Below, one piece after another: positions 1 through 7,503 of a DNA stretch of 64,000 nucleotides (the stretch's first letter is position 1; each line of letters begins with the position of its first letter). This DNA is from Pseudomonas sp. TCU-HL1 (GTDB taxonomy: Bacteria > Pseudomonadota > Gammaproteobacteria > Pseudomonadales > Pseudomonadaceae). The notes under the pieces were generated by a model. The model saw nothing but the letters and a program-made list of their open reading frames with translations, was not told the origin of the DNA and ran no database searches. The position numbers and the translations under genes were made by a program. Location: contig NZ_CP015992.1 in NCBI RefSeq assembly GCF_001708505.1, positions 2,542,001 to 2,606,000 of the forward strand, written 5' to 3'.

Positions 1-250
1 GCAGGCCGCTGTCTACCTGATCGGCGGTGGCCGGCGACGAGCCGCTGAGCAGTAGGTCGGCACCGAGGAATTCGGTGGCGCGCAGCAGCATGGCGCCATT
101 GAGGCGGGCGCTGAAGTAGCCGATGGCGCTGCTGGCTGCAACGGCCACCAACAGAGAGAAAAACAGCACGCGCAACTCGCCGCTGTGGGCGTCGCGCCAC
201 AGTTGCCGTGCCGCCATGTTCAGCAGACGGACGAAGGGCAGGCGCCGCAT
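1..250 (-). CDS. ABC transporter permease, YbbP/FtsX-like (N-terminal part, runs off left edge)
   Basis: The reverse strand from 250 encodes 83 residues beginning MRRLPFVRLLNMAARQLWRD and stays open to the window edge. It contains one clear membrane segment (about residues 28-48, LRVLFFSLLVAVAASSAIGY) followed by periplasmic-looking sequence, as in the large YbbP/FtsX permeases. Its ATG shares one base with the TGA of the upstream ATPase gene (a TGATG junction), so the two are translationally coupled. In E. coli and P. aeruginosa, ybbA-ybbP-type exporters lie divergent from tesA, as here. The C-terminal bulk of about 750 residues lies outside the window. Family identity is inferred from context plus the short N-terminus. 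Confidence 0.85.
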   Translation of the reverse strand, partial: MRRLPFVRLLNMAARQLWRDAHSGELRVLFFSLLVAVAASSAIGYFSARLNGAMLLRATEFLGADLLLSGSSPATADQVDSGL

Positions 251-933
251 CAGGGTTCCACCTGTTCGACTAGACGGCCAGCTTCCAGGCGGATCAGGCG
301 ACGGCAACGGTGGGCCAGGCGCTCGTCGTGCGTGACCAGCACCAGGGTCGTGCCGCGTTCCTGATTGAGCTGGAAAAGCAGGTCGCTGATGCGCTCGCCC
401 GTATGGCTGTCGAGGTTGCCGGTGGGTTCGTCTGCGAAGAGCACGTCGGGCTCGGCGGCGAAGGCGCGAGCGATGGCGACGCGTTGTTGTTCGCCACCGG
501 AGAGTTGCCGCGGATAGTGGCTGAGGCGCTGGCCAAGGCCGACTCGCTCGAGTAACTGGCGCGCCCGCGAGCGTGCATCTCTGTGACCTTCCAGCTCCAG
601 GGGCAGCATGACGTTTTCCAGGGCGTTGAGGTTGTCCAGCAACTGGAACGACTGGAACACGAATCCGACATGCTCGGCACGTATCCGTGCGCGCTGGTCC
701 TCGTCGAGGCTGGAGAGTTCCCGCCCGGCTAGCCGCACTTCGCCGGCGCTGGGCAGGTCAAGGCCGGCAAGCAGGCCGAGGAGGGTGGATTTGCCGGAAC
801 CGGAACTGCCGACGATGGCCAGGCTGTCGCCTTTGCCGAGGTTGAGGGAGAGGTCATGAAGGATGATCAGCTCGCCTTCCGCGCTGGGAACCACTTTGCT
901 AAGGTTCCGCGCATCGAGAATGCTTGCGCTCAT
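250..933 (-). CDS. ABC transporter ATP-binding protein, YbbA/LolD family
   Basis: A 227-residue ATPase starting MSASILDARNLSKVV at 933. It has Walker A GSSGSGKST, Q-loop FVFQSFQLL, signature LSGGEQQRVAIARA and Walker B VLFADEPTGNLD, followed by the switch His in LVTHDE. These are diagnostic of the MacB/LolD/YbbA group that pairs with FtsX-type permeases, consistent with the overlapping permease gene. A longer upstream reading frame exists (to 1002) but would overlap the divergent tesA start, so the ATG at 933 was chosen. Only 10 bp separate it from tesA, so the promoters must overlap coding sequence. The transported substrate is unknown; in E. coli the complex is suspected to act with TesA on membrane lipids. 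Confidence 0.93.
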   Translation of the reverse strand: MSASILDARNLSKVVPSAEGELIILHDLSLNLGKGDSLAIVGSSGSGKSTLLGLLAGLDLPSAGEVRLAGRELSSLDEDQRARIRAEHVGFVFQSFQLLDNLNALENVMLPLELEGHRDARSRARQLLERVGLGQRLSHYPRQLSGGEQQRVAIARAFAAEPDVLFADEPTGNLDSHTGERISDLLFQLNQERGTTLVLVTHDERLAHRCRRLIRLEAGRLVEQVEP

Positions 934-943
934 GGAGAATCCA

Positions 944-1549
944 ATGCGTGCCTGGTTGTTGGGCGGCTGCCTGTCCCTGTTGCTGTTGGCGCAGGAGGCC
1001 ATGGCGGGGACCGTGCTGGTCGTCGGTGATAGTATCAGCGCCGCTTTCGGGCTGGAATCCAGCCAGGGGTGGGTCTCTTTGCTGGGAAAACGTCTTTCCG
1101 AGAAGGGCTACCCGCAGCAAGTGGTGAATGCTTCCATTAGCGGCGACACCAGCGCTGGCGGGCTTTCGCGCCTTCCTGCACTGCTTGCCGAGCACAAGCC
1201 GGAACTGGTGATTATCGAGCTGGGAGGCAATGATGGGCTGCGGGGCCAGCCGCCTGTGCAATTGCAACAGAATCTTGCCGGCATGATCGACAACGCCAGG
1301 CAGCAGGGTGCTTCCGTGCTGTTGCTGGGCATGCGCTTGCCGCCCAACTACGGCGTGCGCTACACCACGGCATTCGCCAACGTCTACAGCGCCCTCGCGA
1401 CGGAGAAGCAGGTGCCGTTGGTGCCGTTCTTCCTTGACGGGGTAGGGGGCGTGCCGGAAATGATGCAACCCGATGGCATCCACCCGGCGGCTCAAGCCCA
1501 GTCACGGCTGCTGGAGAACCTCTGGCCGACCCTGGAACCCCTGCTCTGA
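944..1549 (+). CDS. tesA: Multifunctional acyl-CoA thioesterase I / lysophospholipase L1 / arylesterase TesA
   Basis: A 201-residue periplasmic SGNH hydrolase. A signal peptide (MRAWLLGGCLSLLLLAQEAMA) precedes block I GDSISAAFGL with the catalytic Ser. Block II Gly is in SGDTSAGG, block III Asn in GGNDGLRG, and block V DGIHP carries the catalytic Asp and His. The ATG at 944 has GGAG at 934-937 with 6-nt spacing. An upstream in-frame extension overlaps the divergent ATPase gene and would destroy the signal peptide. The family hydrolyses acyl-CoAs, lysophospholipids and aryl esters; length and motifs match the Pseudomonas enzyme. Confidence 0.95.
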   Translation: MRAWLLGGCLSLLLLAQEAMAGTVLVVGDSISAAFGLESSQGWVSLLGKRLSEKGYPQQVVNASISGDTSAGGLSRLPALLAEHKPELVIIELGGNDGLRGQPPVQLQQNLAGMIDNARQQGASVLLLGMRLPPNYGVRYTTAFANVYSALATEKQVPLVPFFLDGVGGVPEMMQPDGIHPAAQAQSRLLENLWPTLEPLL

Positions 1550-1605
1550 CGCTTTTCCCAAGGCTCGCTTTCGGATAATGTTGCGCACCCTCCCTGGAGT
1601 CCTCC

Positions 1606-1887
1606 ATGCCGCGCACCGTCTGGTCCCTGTTTGGCTACAAAGTGATAGAGCCCGACGAGCAACTTGACCTGTTCGCTTGCCGCGAAGTGCGTCTGCATCT
1701 GGTGGCGCGTCAGCTCGAACTGGGTGGCTTCGCTGATCGGACCCTGTGCGGGGGCCTGCTGCCAGCGCAGCCGCGCTGGAGTAGTCTAGAACAGGGCCTG
1801 TTGCGTGATCGCCGTCTGTGCACCAACTGCCGCTCCACGCTCGAGGTCCAGCGGCAGGGGCAGCACGCGGTCTGGTCGGACGCCTGA
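1606..1887 (+). CDS. Small conserved hypothetical protein with CxxC motif
   Basis: A 93-residue soluble protein beginning MPRTVWSLFGYKVIEPDEQL with GGAG about 8 nt upstream of the ATG. It has four cysteines, including FACREVR, TLCGGLL and a C-terminal CTNC pair, which could bind a metal, though the spacing fits no zinc ribbon I recognise. No signal peptide or membrane segment is seen. It sits between tesA and the L,D-transpeptidase, the same place where, from memory, P. aeruginosa has a hypothetical gene. That synteny is the main reason to treat it as real. Function unknown. Confidence 0.6.
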   Translation: MPRTVWSLFGYKVIEPDEQLDLFACREVRLHLVARQLELGGFADRTLCGGLLPAQPRWSSLEQGLLRDRRLCTNCRSTLEVQRQGQHAVWSDA

Positions 1888-1960
1888 GGGCTCCCGGCGC
1901 GGCGCGTGCCGGTGTAGAATTCCGAGTCTATTAATCAGTCAATTTGCCAAGGATTCCCGG

Positions 1961-2923
1961 ATGTTGTCGCGCTTTCCAGCCGTCGCCCGCTCCCTGTCAT
2001 TAGCGTCCCTGCTGGTGGCTGGCCCCGTCACAGCCCTCGAGTTGCCCCTGCCTCCGCCCGGTGAAGACATCGTTGGCCAGGTTCAGGTGATCAAGGCCAA
2101 GTACGAAGACACCTTCGCCGATATCGGCGTTGCCAATGACTTGGGCTACCTGGAAATGGTTGCCGCCAACCCCGGCGTCGATCCCTGGCTCCCGGGCGCG
2201 GGCACCGAGATCATCCTGCCGACCCGCTACATCTTGCCGCCGGGCCCGCGTGAAGGGATCGTGATCAACCTCGCCGAGTACCGCTTGTACTACTTCCCGA
2301 AAGGGCAGAACGTGGTGCACACCTATCCGCTGGGTATTGGTCGTGAAGGCTGGGGCTCGCCCGTCGCCGCCACCACCATTACGGCCAAGACGTCCAATCC
2401 GGCCTGGTATCCGCCCAAATCGATCCGTGAAGAGCACGCTGCCGACGGCGATCCGCTGCCGACCGTAGTGCCGCCGGGCCCGGATAACCCGCTTGGTCCG
2501 TTCAAGTTCAACCTGGGCGTTCCGGGTTACCTGATCCACGGTTCGAACAAGAAGTTCGGTATCGGTATGCGCGTAAGCCACGGCTGCTTCCGCATGCTCA
2601 ACAACAACGTGCTGGCGTTGGCCGCCATGGCGCCGGTGGGCACCAAGGTTCGTATCCTGAACGAGCCCTACAAGTTCGGTGTCAGCGGCGGCAAGATTTA
2701 CCTGGAAGCCCATGCGCCGCTGGATGACAATGGTGATCCGTCGGTAGTGGACAAGCACACGGCTGTGATCAATGCGCTTCTCAAGCGCGAGGATCTGGTC
2801 AACACCCTCCGCCTGAATTGGGATGTGGTGCGTGAAGTGGTTGCAGCCGAAGATGGCCTGCCGGTGGAGATCGCCGAGCCCAACTCGGCGGTGGCGGCCA
2901 GCATGCCCAATACTGAACTCTAA
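1961..2923 (+). CDS. L,D-transpeptidase (YkuD/ErfK family), periplasmic
   Basis: A 320-residue protein with a signal peptide (MLSRFPAVARSLSLASLLVA) and AAGGA-like Shine-Dalgarno upstream. Residues about 35-95 look like a LysM peptidoglycan-binding unit (ends GTEIILPTRYILPP). The YkuD catalytic domain follows, with IHGSNKKFGIGMRVSHGC placing the catalytic His and Cys in the HX(n)SHGC arrangement. The family forms meso-DAP cross-links in peptidoglycan or attaches Lpp-type lipoproteins to it. The convergent neighbour is oprI, the major Lpp-like lipoprotein, so lipoprotein anchoring is a reasonable role but not shown by sequence. A strong terminator follows the stop. Confidence 0.92.
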   Translation: MLSRFPAVARSLSLASLLVAGPVTALELPLPPPGEDIVGQVQVIKAKYEDTFADIGVANDLGYLEMVAANPGVDPWLPGAGTEIILPTRYILPPGPREGIVINLAEYRLYYFPKGQNVVHTYPLGIGREGWGSPVAATTITAKTSNPAWYPPKSIREEHAADGDPLPTVVPPGPDNPLGPFKFNLGVPGYLIHGSNKKFGIGMRVSHGCFRMLNNNVLALAAMAPVGTKVRILNEPYKFGVSGGKIYLEAHAPLDDNGDPSVVDKHTAVINALLKREDLVNTLRLNWDVVREVVAAEDGLPVEIAEPNSAVAASMPNTEL

Positions 2924-2943
2924 GCGAGCCTTCGCGTAACAAG

Positions 2944-2978
2944 AGCCCGCTGAGCGATATGCCAGCGGGCTTTCTTTT
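2944..2978 (+). terminator. Rho-independent terminator of the L,D-transpeptidase gene
   Basis: Inverted arms AGCCCGCTG (2944-2952) and CAGCGGGCT (2963-2971) with a 10-nt loop, followed by TTCTTTT, 20 bp after the stop codon. Confidence 0.85.
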
Positions 2979-3067
2979 GCCCGCGATTCGGCATGCTCTG
3001 TAACTCAAGTCCGGATCAGCGTGGCTATTCAACTCACAAGTGGGCGGGATGAGAAAATGCAGGCATT

Positions 3068-3102
3068 AAAAAAGCCGACCCAGCGAACTGGATCGGCTTT
3101 TC
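3068..3102 (-). terminator. Rho-independent terminator of oprI
   Basis: Read on the reverse strand: stem AAAAGCCGATCCAG, TTCG tetraloop, then CTGGGTCGGCTTTTTT, immediately after the oprI stop. A very strong hairpin with a stable UUCG loop and U-tract, as expected for a highly expressed lipoprotein mRNA. Confidence 0.9.
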
Positions 3103-3119
3103 CATAGCCCGGAAGGCTA

Positions 3120-3371
3120 TTACTTGCGGCTGGCTTTTTCCAGCATGCGCAGGGCGCGCTCGTTAGCCTCGTCAGCGGTCTGCTGGGCTTTCTGAGCGGC
3201 GGCCAGAGCTTCGTCAGCCTTGCGGTAGGCTTCGTCAGCACGGGCTTGAGCGCGAGCAGCTGCGTCTTCAGTCGCAGTCAGACGAGCTTCAGTTTCTTTG
3301 GATACGCTGCTGCAACCGGTGGCCAGAACTGCGGCCAGAGCCAGAGCAGAGAATTTCAGAACGTTGTTCAT
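3120..3371 (-). CDS. oprI: Major outer membrane lipoprotein I (Lpp-like)
   Basis: An 83-residue lipoprotein starting MNNVLKFSALALAAVLATGC, with lipobox ATGC and acylated Cys at residue 20. The mature part is one continuous Ala-rich coiled coil with heptads (KETEARLTATEDAAARAQAR and onward) ending in KASRK, where the terminal Lys is the usual site for peptidoglycan attachment. Length and sequence match Pseudomonas OprI. A longer frame to 3407 exists, but only the ATG at 3371 gives a signal peptide at the N-terminus; AAGGGG precedes it. Convergent with the L,D-transpeptidase. Confidence 0.96.
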   Translation of the reverse strand: MNNVLKFSALALAAVLATGCSSVSKETEARLTATEDAAARAQARADEAYRKADEALAAAQKAQQTADEANERALRMLEKASRK

Positions 3372-3451
3372 CGTGTTCCCCTTAAGGTGGACATTTCCAT
3401 AAAGCAATTCCCCGAGCTTGGGAAATTAGCCGGCGTACATACTACCCATAA

Positions 3452-3480
3452 CTTGTAGTAAGTAAACTGACCTTGTGCAA
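3452..3480 (-). promoter_or_regulatory. Candidate sigma70 promoter of oprI
   Basis: On the reverse strand, TTGCAC (3480-3475) and TACAAG (3457-3452) are separated by exactly 17 bp, about 80 nt upstream of the oprI ATG. The leader is AT-rich. Read by eye only; no transcription start data. Confidence 0.5.
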
Positions 3481-3830
3481 GGCAAGCACATTTTTTTCAG
3501 CTTGCCGGCTAGTTCACGAGCAACTAGCGAGGTCGCTGGTCAAAAAACAGCCAGTCTGATTGTTCCTTGATCAGTCGAAATTGCAAGTGTAGGCCCAAGC
3601 CGGCACTGCGGAAGGCCTCTTCCCCCCCCCTATTCGGACAGGCGTCACTGCGACCTCGGACATGGATGTTGTTCATGTCGAGACTTGGCTTTGAAAATGG
3701 AACTTTCTGCAGAGAACCGAGAAATATCTTCATCTATACAAAGAGCGGCCGTGGTAGTGCCCGTGAGCCGCTGATAAGCTTGCCCGGCTTCCGATATCCA
3801 TAGCGAAGCGCAGACTTCAAGGACGTCACT
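3481..3830. other. Gene-free stretch between oprI promoter and the DUF945-like gene
   Basis: About 350 bases with no convincing gene. Short reading frames here lack ribosome binding sites and family resemblance. It contains a run of nine C residues (3622-3630). AAGGA at about 3819-3823 is the Shine-Dalgarno for the gene at 3831. No clear promoter, riboswitch or small RNA was recognised. Confidence 0.5.
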
Positions 3831-5102
3831 ATGTCGAAGATTCTCAAGTGGGGATTGCTCTCGGTTCTGGTCGTGGGGCTGATCATCAAGTTGTCACTCT
3901 GGTGGTCGGTCAGGTCGATCATGGATGACGCGATCAGCAAGTTGTCGCCGGTGATGGATATTACCTATGGCGGCATTACTTCCTCCTTCGATGGCCGGGT
4001 TGGCCTCGAGAACGTTCAACTTCGTGTTCCTGCAGTGGGGGATAGCCTGCAGGTGAAGCAGGCAGAGCTGAAGTTCAAGAGTCTGCGCGAACTCCTCAGC
4101 TTCAAGGAGCGTCTGGCCGAGGGCAAGTTCCCTGAGCAGATGGCTGTCAGTCTGAAGGGCATCGCCCTGGAAGTGCATGGCCCGTTCATGCAGCAGCTTT
4201 ACAACACGCCGGCCGAGCGCAGCGTCGTCACGGCCATGAGCGAAGTCGCGTGTGGCACGGTGCGCAACATAGGCACCGACGAGATGCTGGAAATGGGCTA
4301 CCGGACACTGGAAACCGATGCCGAGTTCTCTTATCTGTTCCAGCCCGGCGCGCAGAAGCTCAGCCTGAACCTCACCTCTGACACCCGTGACATGGGCGAA
4401 GTGCGCCTGAGCATGTCGTTGTCTAACATGTCGGAGAAGCCAGGAGACCTGCGGGTCAATCCTCCGCATCTGTCCAGCGTGATCTTCGAGCTCAACGACA
4501 ACCAGTATCAGCGCAAGGTCCAGCAGTTCTGCGCCGGCAAGCTCAGCCAGTCTGCGGAGGTCTACCTGAAGACGGCAGTGCAGCAGTTCGACACCGTGCT
4601 GCGCAGCCAGCGTATCGCCCTGGGGCAGCCGATGCTGGATGCCTACGGCCATTACCTGAAGGATCCGCAGTCGCTGCGGGTGGAACTGACGCCGAGCGAA
4701 GGCATGGCGTGGGACGGCCTGCAGTTCTTCGAGGCCAAGGATGTGGTCGCGATGCTGCGGCCGACGGTTCTGGTGAACCAGGAGCTGGTCCAGCCGGTCG
4801 AATTCGCCTGGGTCGACCCGGCTACTCGTAAAGAGCCGGCGGCGCTGGAGAAGATCACCGCTGCCACGGAGAAAGACGACATCGAACGTGCCGTGCAGCA
4901 GTACGAGTTCGTCAATGTTGCCGAACTGTCGGATTATGCCGGCAAGCGACTGCAGTTCATCACCTTCGATGGCGCCTATTACCAGGGTGTCTTGCACAAG
5001 GTGGAGAACGGGAAGGCTTATCTCAGCGTCCAGTTTGGATCGGGGACGGCTGAAATGTTCCTTCGGCTGGAAAAGATCGATAAGGTACGGGTTAGGTTTT
5101 AG
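3831..5102 (+). CDS. Conserved hypothetical membrane-anchored protein, DUF945 (YdgA)-like
   Basis: A 423-residue protein with one N-terminal membrane segment (about residues 5-27, LKWGLLSVLVVGLIIKLSLWW) and a large presumably periplasmic part. The early motif ITYGGITSSFDGRVGLENVQ resembles the start of AsmA/DUF945-type proteins. The C-terminal region (about 370-423) contains GKRLQFITFDGAYYQGVLHK, a small beta-domain. Two cysteines (in VACGTV and FCAGK) could pair. AAGGA lies 8 nt upstream of the ATG. It is followed after 19 bp by a GNAT gene, probably co-transcribed. Exact function unknown; the DUF945 assignment is tentative. Confidence 0.75.
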   Translation: MSKILKWGLLSVLVVGLIIKLSLWWSVRSIMDDAISKLSPVMDITYGGITSSFDGRVGLENVQLRVPAVGDSLQVKQAELKFKSLRELLSFKERLAEGKFPEQMAVSLKGIALEVHGPFMQQLYNTPAERSVVTAMSEVACGTVRNIGTDEMLEMGYRTLETDAEFSYLFQPGAQKLSLNLTSDTRDMGEVRLSMSLSNMSEKPGDLRVNPPHLSSVIFELNDNQYQRKVQQFCAGKLSQSAEVYLKTAVQQFDTVLRSQRIALGQPMLDAYGHYLKDPQSLRVELTPSEGMAWDGLQFFEAKDVVAMLRPTVLVNQELVQPVEFAWVDPATRKEPAALEKITAATEKDDIERAVQQYEFVNVAELSDYAGKRLQFITFDGAYYQGVLHKVENGKAYLSVQFGSGTAEMFLRLEKIDKVRVRF

Positions 5103-5121
5103 AGCCCTCAGAGGAGTAGTG

Positions 5122-5406
5122 ATGAGCGAGGCATTGTCCATCCACCATGACCAGGCTGGTCATCAGTTCGAGACCACCGTGGACGGTCATCGTGCATACC
5201 TGGCCTATATGGACCTGGGAAAACAGACATTGGACATCTATCGCACCTTCGTGCCAAACGTCCTGCGCGGTCGCGGCATCGCCGCGGCGTTGACTGAATC
5301 CGCGCTGGAATACGCCGAAGACCACGGCTACACCGTGATCCCATCCTGCTCCTACGTCGAACGTTACATCGAGCGTCGCCAGCGCCACTCCCAGCACAAC
5401 GGCTGA
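5122..5406 (+). CDS. Small GNAT-type N-acetyltransferase (COG2388/YjdJ-like)
   Basis: A 94-residue minimal GNAT domain. The acetyl-CoA pyrophosphate loop is LRGRGIAAALTESALEYAED, followed by HGYTVIPSCSYVERYI, where the Cys and the terminal YVxRYI are typical of COG2388. GAGGAG is 5 nt upstream of the ATG at 5122. These short proteins acetylate small substrates or protein N-termini, but substrates are mostly unknown. Last gene of its transcription unit, with a terminator 18 bp later. Confidence 0.88.
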   Translation: MSEALSIHHDQAGHQFETTVDGHRAYLAYMDLGKQTLDIYRTFVPNVLRGRGIAAALTESALEYAEDHGYTVIPSCSYVERYIERRQRHSQHNG

Positions 5407-5423
5407 ATGGCTGCACAAACAAG

Positions 5424-5452
5424 AACGCCGGGCAATCGCCCGGCGTTTTCGT
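5424..5452 (+). terminator. Rho-independent terminator after the GNAT gene
   Basis: Stem AACGCCGGGC / GCCCGGCGTT with a 4-nt loop followed by TTTTCGTTT. It lies between convergent genes and may also stop the opposing DAHP synthase transcript, though the U-tract favours the + direction. Confidence 0.8.
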
Positions 5453-5465
5453 TTCTACCTGCCGA

Positions 5466-6539
5466 TCAGCGCTGGCGCTTGGGCAGCACGTCCTTGAGCT
5501 TGGCGTGCATACTGCGCAGGGTCTTCTCGGTGGTGTCCCAGTCGATGCAGGCGTCGGTGATGGACACACCGTACTTCAGCTGGTCGAGTTCTTTCGGAAT
5601 CGACTGGCTACCCCAGCCCAGGTGGCTTTCCACCATCAGGCCGACAATGGAGTTGTTGCCTTCCAGGATCTGGTTGGCGACGTTGTCCATGACCAGGGGT
5701 TGCAGGGCCGGGTCCTTGTTGGAGTTGGCATGGCTGCAGTCGACCATGATGTTCGGGCGGATGCCGGCCTTGGTCAGTTCCTGCTCACAAATCGCAACGC
5801 TCACCGAGTCATAGTTCGGCTTGCCGTTGCCACCGCGCAGTACCACGTGGCCATAGGCGTTGCCCTTGGTGGTGACGATGGAGACGCCGCCTTCCTGGTT
5901 GATACCGAGGAAGCGGTGCGGGCTGGATACCGATTGCAGGGCGTTGATCGCCACGGTCAGGCTGCCGTCGGTGCCGTTCTTGAAGCCGACAGCCGAGGAC
6001 AGGCCAGAGGCCATTTCGCGGTGGGTCTGGGATTCGGTGGTGCGGGCGCCGATGGCCGACCAACTGATCAGGTCCTGCAGGTACTGCGGGGAGATCGGGT
6101 CCAATGCTTCGGTGGCGGTCGGCAGGCCTTTTTCGGCCAGGTCGCGCAGCAGCTGGCGGCCAATGTGCAGGCCGTCCTGGATCTTGAAGGAGTCGTCCAG
6201 GTAGGGGTCGTTGATCAGGCCTTTCCAGCCTACGGTGGTACGCGGCTTCTCGAAGTAAACGCGCATCACCAGGAAGAGGGTATCGGACAGTTCGGCAGCC
6301 AGACCCTTCAGACGGTCTGCGTATTCGTGAGCAGCCTTGATGTCGTGGATGGAGCAGGGGCCCACTACCACGAACAGGCGATGGTCCTTGCCATCGAGGA
6401 TATTGCGGACCACCTCGCGACCGTTGGCGACGGTACGCAGGGCTTCGTCGGTCAGGGGAATTTCGCGCTTCAACTGCTCCGGCGTGATCAGGGTCTCGTT
6501 GGAGGCAACGTTAAGGTCGTCGATCTGTAAATCAGCCAT
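5466..6539 (-). CDS. 3-deoxy-7-phosphoheptulonate (DAHP) synthase, class I (AroF/G type)
   Basis: A 357-residue enzyme of the first shikimate-pathway step (PEP plus erythrose-4-phosphate to DAHP). Visible family motifs are VVGPCSIHD with the metal-ligand Cys, WKGLINDPYLDDS, the KNGTDG loop, VDCSHANSNKD with the metal-ligand His, VESHLGWGSQ with the metal-ligand Glu, and SITDACIDW with the metal-ligand Asp. Full length for the type I alpha family. The start may be the ATG at 6539 (MADLQIDDL) or an in-frame ATG four codons upstream; neither has a good Shine-Dalgarno. Which aromatic amino acid inhibits it cannot be told from sequence alone. Confidence 0.93.
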   Translation of the reverse strand: MADLQIDDLNVASNETLITPEQLKREIPLTDEALRTVANGREVVRNILDGKDHRLFVVVGPCSIHDIKAAHEYADRLKGLAAELSDTLFLVMRVYFEKPRTTVGWKGLINDPYLDDSFKIQDGLHIGRQLLRDLAEKGLPTATEALDPISPQYLQDLISWSAIGARTTESQTHREMASGLSSAVGFKNGTDGSLTVAINALQSVSSPHRFLGINQEGGVSIVTTKGNAYGHVVLRGGNGKPNYDSVSVAICEQELTKAGIRPNIMVDCSHANSNKDPALQPLVMDNVANQILEGNNSIVGLMVESHLGWGSQSIPKELDQLKYGVSITDACIDWDTTEKTLRSMHAKLKDVLPKRQR

Positions 6540-6707
6540 CGTGCTTTTCATCGGTCAGGGTCGTCAGGTCACGGGTGCCGGCCGCCAGCGATCCCCGTAT
6601 GGCGGAGAGCTCAGCAGTAAAAAAGCGGCGGGGACCGGAACCTTAACGCTTTCCACGCGACCTCGACAATGGCGAATGCATGTGCCGAACGTGGAAATTG
6701 CACGATT

Positions 6708-7118
6708 TCAGACGGGGGCGAAGTCTGCCGCGTGCAGGGCGATCCATTCCTGCGCCACCGCCTCGGGAGCCAGTGGGTGGCCTTCGGTCTCTTCGCGCTG
6801 CTTGCGGTACTGCTCGATCAGGCAGATCTGCTCCACCATCCGCGCGCGGAACATGTTCTCTTCATCGGTGAATGCGATGCCGATCATGTAGTCCTCCACG
6901 TACTTGTGGCACCAGGCTACCGTGCCGGAGAAGCGCGCCTGGTCGCTGAGGCACGGGATGCGCAGCTCAAGGGTGGTGCCCCGCCGAAAGGCACGCGCGG
7001 AGTTGCATGCCACCCCACCCAGGCTGATATCGTGCAGCCGCTGCAAGGGCATGTACTGGCCTTTGCGCGGAACCAACTCCACGGGCATTTCCGTGGGGTG
7101 ACGCAGGAATTGACGCAT
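6708..7118 (-). CDS. PilZ-domain protein (probable c-di-GMP receptor)
   Basis: A 136-residue single PilZ domain. The N-terminal c-di-GMP motif RxxxR is RQFLR, and the second motif (D/N)xSxxG is DISLGG, both intact, so binding of c-di-GMP is expected. The C-terminal tail (EEETEGHPLAPEAVAQEW and on) is not part of the PilZ fold. GGGAG lies about 8 nt upstream of the ATG at 7118. This start overlaps by 2 bp the start codon of the divergent thioredoxin-like gene at 7117, so both promoters must lie inside the neighbouring coding sequence. Confidence 0.88.
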   Translation of the reverse strand: MRQFLRHPTEMPVELVPRKGQYMPLQRLHDISLGGVACNSARAFRRGTTLELRIPCLSDQARFSGTVAWCHKYVEDYMIGIAFTDEENMFRARMVEQICLIEQYRKQREETEGHPLAPEAVAQEWIALHAADFAPV

Positions 7119-7503
7119 GATCGCGAACTCCCGATGCCTCGAGTCCGGCATCGCACAAGACACTATAGTGCCTGGGTTCGAACTGACCGACCTCGACGCC
7201 GATCGCTGCTTGCTCGACCTGCCGGGTACCTCTCTGGTCATCTTCACCGGCGCGGGTTGTGCCAGCTGCCGCTGGGCGCGCCTGCACCTGCCAGGTGCGG
7301 CGCTGCCAGTGGATCGATTGTGCTGGATAGACGCCGGCAATAATGGTGGGTTGGTCCAGCGCTATGAGGTATTCCACCTGCCGGCGTTGTTCGTGGTTCG
7401 AAATGGCAATTTCCATGGCGCGCTGCACGCCAGCTTGCGGCGCGATGATCTGATCAATGCCCTGGGCCAGGCACTGGCCCGGCCGGCAGAGGAGCTTCCC
7501 TGA
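7117..7503 (+). CDS. Thioredoxin-fold protein with CxxC motif
   Basis: A 128-residue protein with a beta-strand then GAGCASCRWARLHLPGA, placing a CASC redox motif at the start of a helix. A cis-Pro region follows (FHLPALFVVRNGNF), as in thioredoxins. No signal peptide, so likely cytoplasmic. AGGAA precedes the ATG at 7117 by 7 nt; a GTG at 7168 is an alternative start that would remove a poorly conserved-looking N-terminus. The next gene's ATG begins one base after its stop, so the two form an operon. Partner substrate unknown. Confidence 0.75.
   Translation: MIANSRCLESGIAQDTIVPGFELTDLDADRCLLDLPGTSLVIFTGAGCASCRWARLHLPGAALPVDRLCWIDAGNNGGLVQRYEVFHLPALFVVRNGNFHGALHASLRRDDLINALGQALARPAEELP

Noticed and set aside
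3622..3630. Nine-C homopolymer as a phase-variation tract
   Set aside because: It is outside any supported gene and not between promoter elements that I can place, so there is no evidence for switching.
3567..3803. Short + strand frame in the oprI upstream region
   Set aside because: No ribosome binding site, no recognisable protein, passes through a nine-C run; treated as non-coding.
3894..5141. Open frame of 415 codons opposite the DUF945-like gene
   Set aside because: Antisense shadow; the + strand has the membrane anchor, ribosome binding site and downstream co-directional gene.
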